DNA from: Filimonas zeae
GTDB taxonomy: Bacteria; Bacteroidota; Bacteroidia; Chitinophagales; Chitinophagaceae
DNA: 64,000 nucleotides
Reading direction: 5' to 3'
Assembly (NCBI RefSeq): GCF_014641615.1
Contig: NZ_BMIB01000001.1
Span: forward strand, 558,769-622,768
Shown here: positions 61,064 to 64,000 of the stretch, piece after piece
How positions within the stretch are numbered: the first letter of the stretch is position 1
Layout: each line of letters begins with the position of its first letter
Position numbers and translations under genes: made by a program
The notes under the pieces: model-generated
Told to the model about the DNA's origin: nothing
The model's database searches: none
Seen by the model: only the letters and a program-made list of their open reading frames with translations

Positions 61064-64000
61064 GTTTCTGATGTACCTGTTGATTGTAATACCTGCCGCA
61101 CATATAATACACCATATACTCCATCAGGCGCTGATCGGTTGCAAACCAGCGGTTGATGCTCATGTGTATGTAGCTGGATATATTGCTGTAGGGCAGAGAA
61201 GGGGTTAGTAGTTGTTGGTTTCTGCGGGCGAACAATGCTTCAAAGCCGCTGCTGCCCCAACTGCCGGCAATGGATTTTTTCCATTGCTGGTATTGCAGGT
61301 TCAATTGCTTTTTTACATCGGCGCCAAACTCTTTTGCAAAAGCATCTGCCATTTCCTGGCAGAATGTTACCCGCGCTTCGGGCGATAGCTGATACAGGTT
61401 TAACCAGCTGTGCAGGTTGTTAATGCCTGCCAGAAAGCGCAGTTCTGCATCTTCTGTAAAAGCCGGGTTTTGCAAACAGTTTAATATCAGTTGCGAATCG
61501 CGGAAAAACAGTTCTTCTGTAAACAGCATCTGGCTTTCCCCGTACCTTTCTATTTCGCGCTGATAGGTGTCCTGCTGTATTTTCCATACCAGGCCGTTTT
61601 GAACATAGGGCTGTAAGGCGTGGTACAGGTGTTGTACCGCAGCGGCATAATGGCTGGCTGCGCCCGTTTTGTGCAGGTGCAGCCGCAGCCGGATATGGTA
61701 ATGCGGATCGGTATAACGGATAAAGAAAAACTGATCTGTTACCGCTTCATCCAGCAGGGCGTTCATAGCCGGGTGCAGGGTATTGGCCAGTATTTCATCC
61801 GCTACTTTGGCAGAGCAGTATATTTTGTAGTACAGCCATTCGCTACCGGGCTCAAACACGCGCTGCAGTGCAGCAGGTGCTTTACCGGTGCAGGGGGCAA
61901 TGGTGGCAGGTTGCCGGTGGGTGAGTGGCAGAATAAATTGCTCTACAAAGGGTGCACTTGCTGCATTATCTGTTTGGGGTGTGGTGGTATACAGCCATTC
62001 GGTAAGTTTTACGGTACTGCTGTCGCGCATTTCTTTCAGCAGCAGTTGCAGATAGGTTTCATTACCGGTATCTATAAATAATTCGTTATCGCCTTCGCAC
62101 AGGCATACCTGCCGGGCAACCTGCCATTGCTGCATAAACTGCCGTAGCGCAATCAGCGGTTGGGGCGCCAGCAGGATGGTTTTAATATCTGCCTCCCGCA
62201 AAAACCAGGTGGCACGGTGCAGTATATATTGCTTAAAGGTGATACGCGGTAAAAAGCGCTTTTGCAGCGCGGCTGTACCCCAGTTTAGTTCTAGCCCGGT
62301 GCGGCCCTGATGTTGCAGCGATGCCAGAAATTTATAAGCGGTAACCGTGCTGTTAACATAGTTATGCGCGTTAGACAGGCGGGGGATAACTCTTTTGTTA
62401 TACCTGCGCGAGCGTAATACAATTTCATCCCGCTGAATAGATACCATCAGGTCTGTTACAGGCAGCTGCTTTTCATTAGCAATTGCACCCGGGGCAAGCA
62501 GCGGAATTTCGTAGGCAGACAGCTGCCCGCGCCTGGCAATATTGCCCAGCCTGCCTTCCGGCACATGAATAATTTCTGCGTATATAATATCGTTGCTTTC
62601 CTCATGGGCCGGTGCGGCTAGCTGGTGGCAGAACTGGCTCATCTCTTCATTAATATACGAGAAACGGCCCAGCAGTATGTTGGAATGCGCACCTCCGGCA
62701 TTTTGCAGAAATATTTTATCCTGTGGCAGCCGCATACCCATTACAGAAAACTGTGTGGCCAGTTTGTCTGCTTTAGGTTCCGGCAGGCCTGCGGTATGTG
62801 CATCCAGCTGAATACCTTTGTATAAATCAGCAGCATCTGTACACTCCAGCTTCTCCTGCAACCAGCTGCCGCCTGTGCTTATTTTAGGCAGGGTATTTTT
62901 TCGGGGTAGCAGGTTCATCTTTTCTGCTACCGGGTTGTGGGTGGTGTTGCCTATTTGCTCTGCGGCCGGAAAGCCAATGCCGCATTCCGGGTCCAGTAGT
63001 TCTGTAAGGGGTACTTCCTGCGTTTCGTAGCGCTCGGCAAATCTTTTCTTAAAGCGGTCCAGTATAGTTTCTGCGGGCGAAGTGGTATAAGCCAGCCTGC
63101 TCATGAACTCCAGCGCCTTCTCCAGATCTTTCAAATGTGCCTGTTGCCAGGCGGTGGCGGCAGGTGGTGCAAAATACAAATCGGCATGAAACAGATGCCC
63201 CTGTACCGGTACTATTTCCATGCTGTGCAGCAGCGCTTCCAGCTGCTTTAAATCCGCTTCGGGCAGCGTGCCGGGTGGTAATGCTGCAAACTGGTTTAAC
63301 AGCGCCTGAATCAGCTGAAAAACAGCTAAATAGCTATCTGCACCTGCTACCTGCTTTGCAGCAAGGCTTTCCAGTACATACAGCGGGTAACCCAGTTCAT
63401 TGTTGCGTGTTAAAGCGGGCTGCAGTTCGCTTACCAGCAGTTGTGCCTCAGCCAGTTCGCGTATATATTCACAAAATTCTTTGTAATCAATATCCTCCTG
63501 CAGCAGCCCGTACATATCTGACAGGGTAAGCAGCGGCTGTTGGGTAAGCAGTGTTACCAACCGGCTCAGCAGGTCTGTTGCTTGTATAGAGCTGAGCTGG
63601 TGTACCGTGCTGCCTTCTTCTGTAACCGTTTCGGTATACCGGTATTCGCCTGCCATCAGGTAGCAGGTAGGGTTTACCCGGTACCGCAGGTGCTGCCATA
63701 GTACGGGGTGTTGTTCCAGCTTGTAAATCAACTGTTGCAGCAGCCCCATATCAATACGTACTTTACGTACCTGCGTGGCGGGTGCGGCAGGTGCATCTAT
63801 ACCCGCCAGATGGCAGCCTGCAAAAATGCCATACGGGGTGGGGCGTGTGCCTGCACGTATAGCATACTTGCGTAAAGTATGCATCAGCTTGTTTTCTTTT
63901 TCAGCAGTAAAACCCGTTTGAAGCCAGGTTTTTACCGTATGGTATAAACCTGGTGAGCACCAGTAAATGCCTTCCAGAAATACAGGGTCTTTCAGCAGAG
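61053..64000 (-). CDS. Lantibiotic dehydratase LanB (5' end outside window)
   Basis: The frame is open to the right edge (981 codons visible); the internal ATG at 63884 is not the true start because family sequence (SPGLYHTVKTWLQTGF, then RKYAIRAGTRPTPYGIFAGC) extends upstream. The LanB N-terminal region, which glutamylates Ser/Thr using Glu-tRNA, is followed by a SpaB-type C-terminal domain (GSEWLYYKIYCSAKVADEIL, FFFIRYTDPHYHIRLRLHLH), which eliminates glutamate to form dehydro-residues. Cytoplasmic or membrane-associated. A cyclase, transporter or protease gene may lie beyond the edge. Confidence 0.9.
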   Translation of the reverse strand, partial: LLKDPVFLEGIYWCSPGLYHTVKTWLQTGFTAEKENKLMHTLRKYAIRAGTRPTPYGIFAGCHLAGIDAPAAPATQVRKVRIDMGLLQQLIYKLEQHPVLWQHLRYRVNPTCYLMAGEYRYTETVTEEGSTVHQLSSIQATDLLSRLVTLLTQQPLLTLSDMYGLLQEDIDYKEFCEYIRELAEAQLLVSELQPALTRNNELGYPLYVLESLAAKQVAGADSYLAVFQLIQALLNQFAALPPGTLPEADLKQLEALLHSMEIVPVQGHLFHADLYFAPPAATAWQQAHLKDLEKALEFMSRLAYTTSPAETILDRFKKRFAERYETQEVPLTELLDPECGIGFPAAEQIGNTTHNPVAEKMNLLPRKNTLPKISTGGSWLQEKLECTDAADLYKGIQLDAHTAGLPEPKADKLATQFSVMGMRLPQDKIFLQNAGGAHSNILLGRFSYINEEMSQFCHQLAAPAHEESNDIIYAEIIHVPEGRLGNIARRGQLSAYEIPLLAPGAIANEKQLPVTDLMVSIQRDEIVLRSRRYNKRVIPRLSNAHNYVNSTVTAYKFLASLQHQGRTGLELNWGTAALQKRFLPRITFKQYILHRATWFLREADIKTILLAPQPLIALRQFMQQWQVARQVCLCEGDNELFIDTGNETYLQLLLKEMRDSSTVKLTEWLYTTTPQTDNAASAPFVEQFILPLTHRQPATIAPCTGKAPAALQRVFEPGSEWLYYKIYCSAKVADEILANTLHPAMNALLDEAVTDQFFFIRYTDPHYHIRLRLHLHKTGAASHYAAAVQHLYHALQPYVQNGLVWKIQQDTYQREIERYGESQMLFTEELFFRDSQLILNCLQNPAFTEDAELRFLAGINNLHSWLNLYQLSPEARVTFCQEMADAFAKEFGADVKKQLNLQYQQWKKSIAGSWGSSGFEALFARRNQQLLTPSLPYSNISSYIHMSINRWFATDQRLMEYMVYYMCGRYYNQQVHQKHGA

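Noticed and set aside
63882..63884. ATG at 63884 as the start of LanB
   Set aside because: The open frame and LanB family sequence continue upstream to the window edge.

Overview
The window looks like chromosomal DNA from a soil or plant-associated Bacteroidota, most likely the family Chitinophagaceae. This is inferred from gene content: two secreted proteins with gliding-motility/type IX secretion (T9SS type B) C-terminal domains, two LytTR response-regulator/histidine-kinase pairs, AraC-controlled plant-glycan hydrolases, FbaB-type aldolase and SIMPL and DUF983 proteins. Shine-Dalgarno sequences are sparse. I saw no rRNA, tRNA, CRISPR array or intact insertion sequence.

Layout. 1-6103: 5' part (2,034 codons) of a giant secreted beta-helix protein on the minus strand, running off the left edge. 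6.3-15.5 kb: glycan degradation (GH28, then an AraC regulator divergent from a GH35-GH2 operon), with an HxlR/azoreductase divergent pair between. 15.6-16.7 kb: three small unknown genes. 16.7-18.5 kb: flavohemoglobin and an Rrf2/NsrR-like regulator sharing an AT-rich operator. 18.5-23.9 kb: an operon joining a NitT/TauT-type ABC importer to a substrate-binding/OmpA fusion and two coiled-coil proteins. 24.4-30.2 kb: a cbb3-type oxidase operon with unusual architecture (hemerythrin, Ig-like tail-anchored protein, CcoO-CcoP fusion, CcoN with a long N-terminal extension), a truncated globin, and a divergent Crp/Fnr regulator. 30.2-34.2 kb: PP2C-like phosphatase, glycine-zipper lipoprotein, membrane protein and S10 carboxypeptidase. 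34.2-39.6 kb: two T9SS cargo proteins. 39.8-51.6 kb: mostly housekeeping genes (AraC, DUF983, CPA2 antiporter, LytTR pair, cupin, FbaB, GalT, thioesterase, PlsC, SIMPL, HAD phosphatase). 51.7-52.9 kb: a frameshifted remnant resembling an Rhs/polymorphic toxin C-terminus, followed by an AT-rich putative immunity gene. 53.1-58.9 kb: FabF, SMC and two small membrane proteins. 58.9-64 kb: a lanthipeptide-type RiPP cluster (short precursor-like ORF, LytTR regulator, sensor kinase, full-architecture LanB) running off the right edge.

How they work together. The 16.7-30.2 kb region combines NO detoxification (Hmp, NsrR-like regulator) with micro-oxic respiration (cbb3, hemerythrin, trHb, Crp/Fnr), interrupted by the ABC-OmpA operon. 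The most novel candidates are the right-edge RiPP cluster, whose precursor has a Ser/Thr-rich, cysteine-free C-terminus, and the ABC-OmpA operon, whose binding protein appears tethered to both the inner membrane and peptidoglycan.
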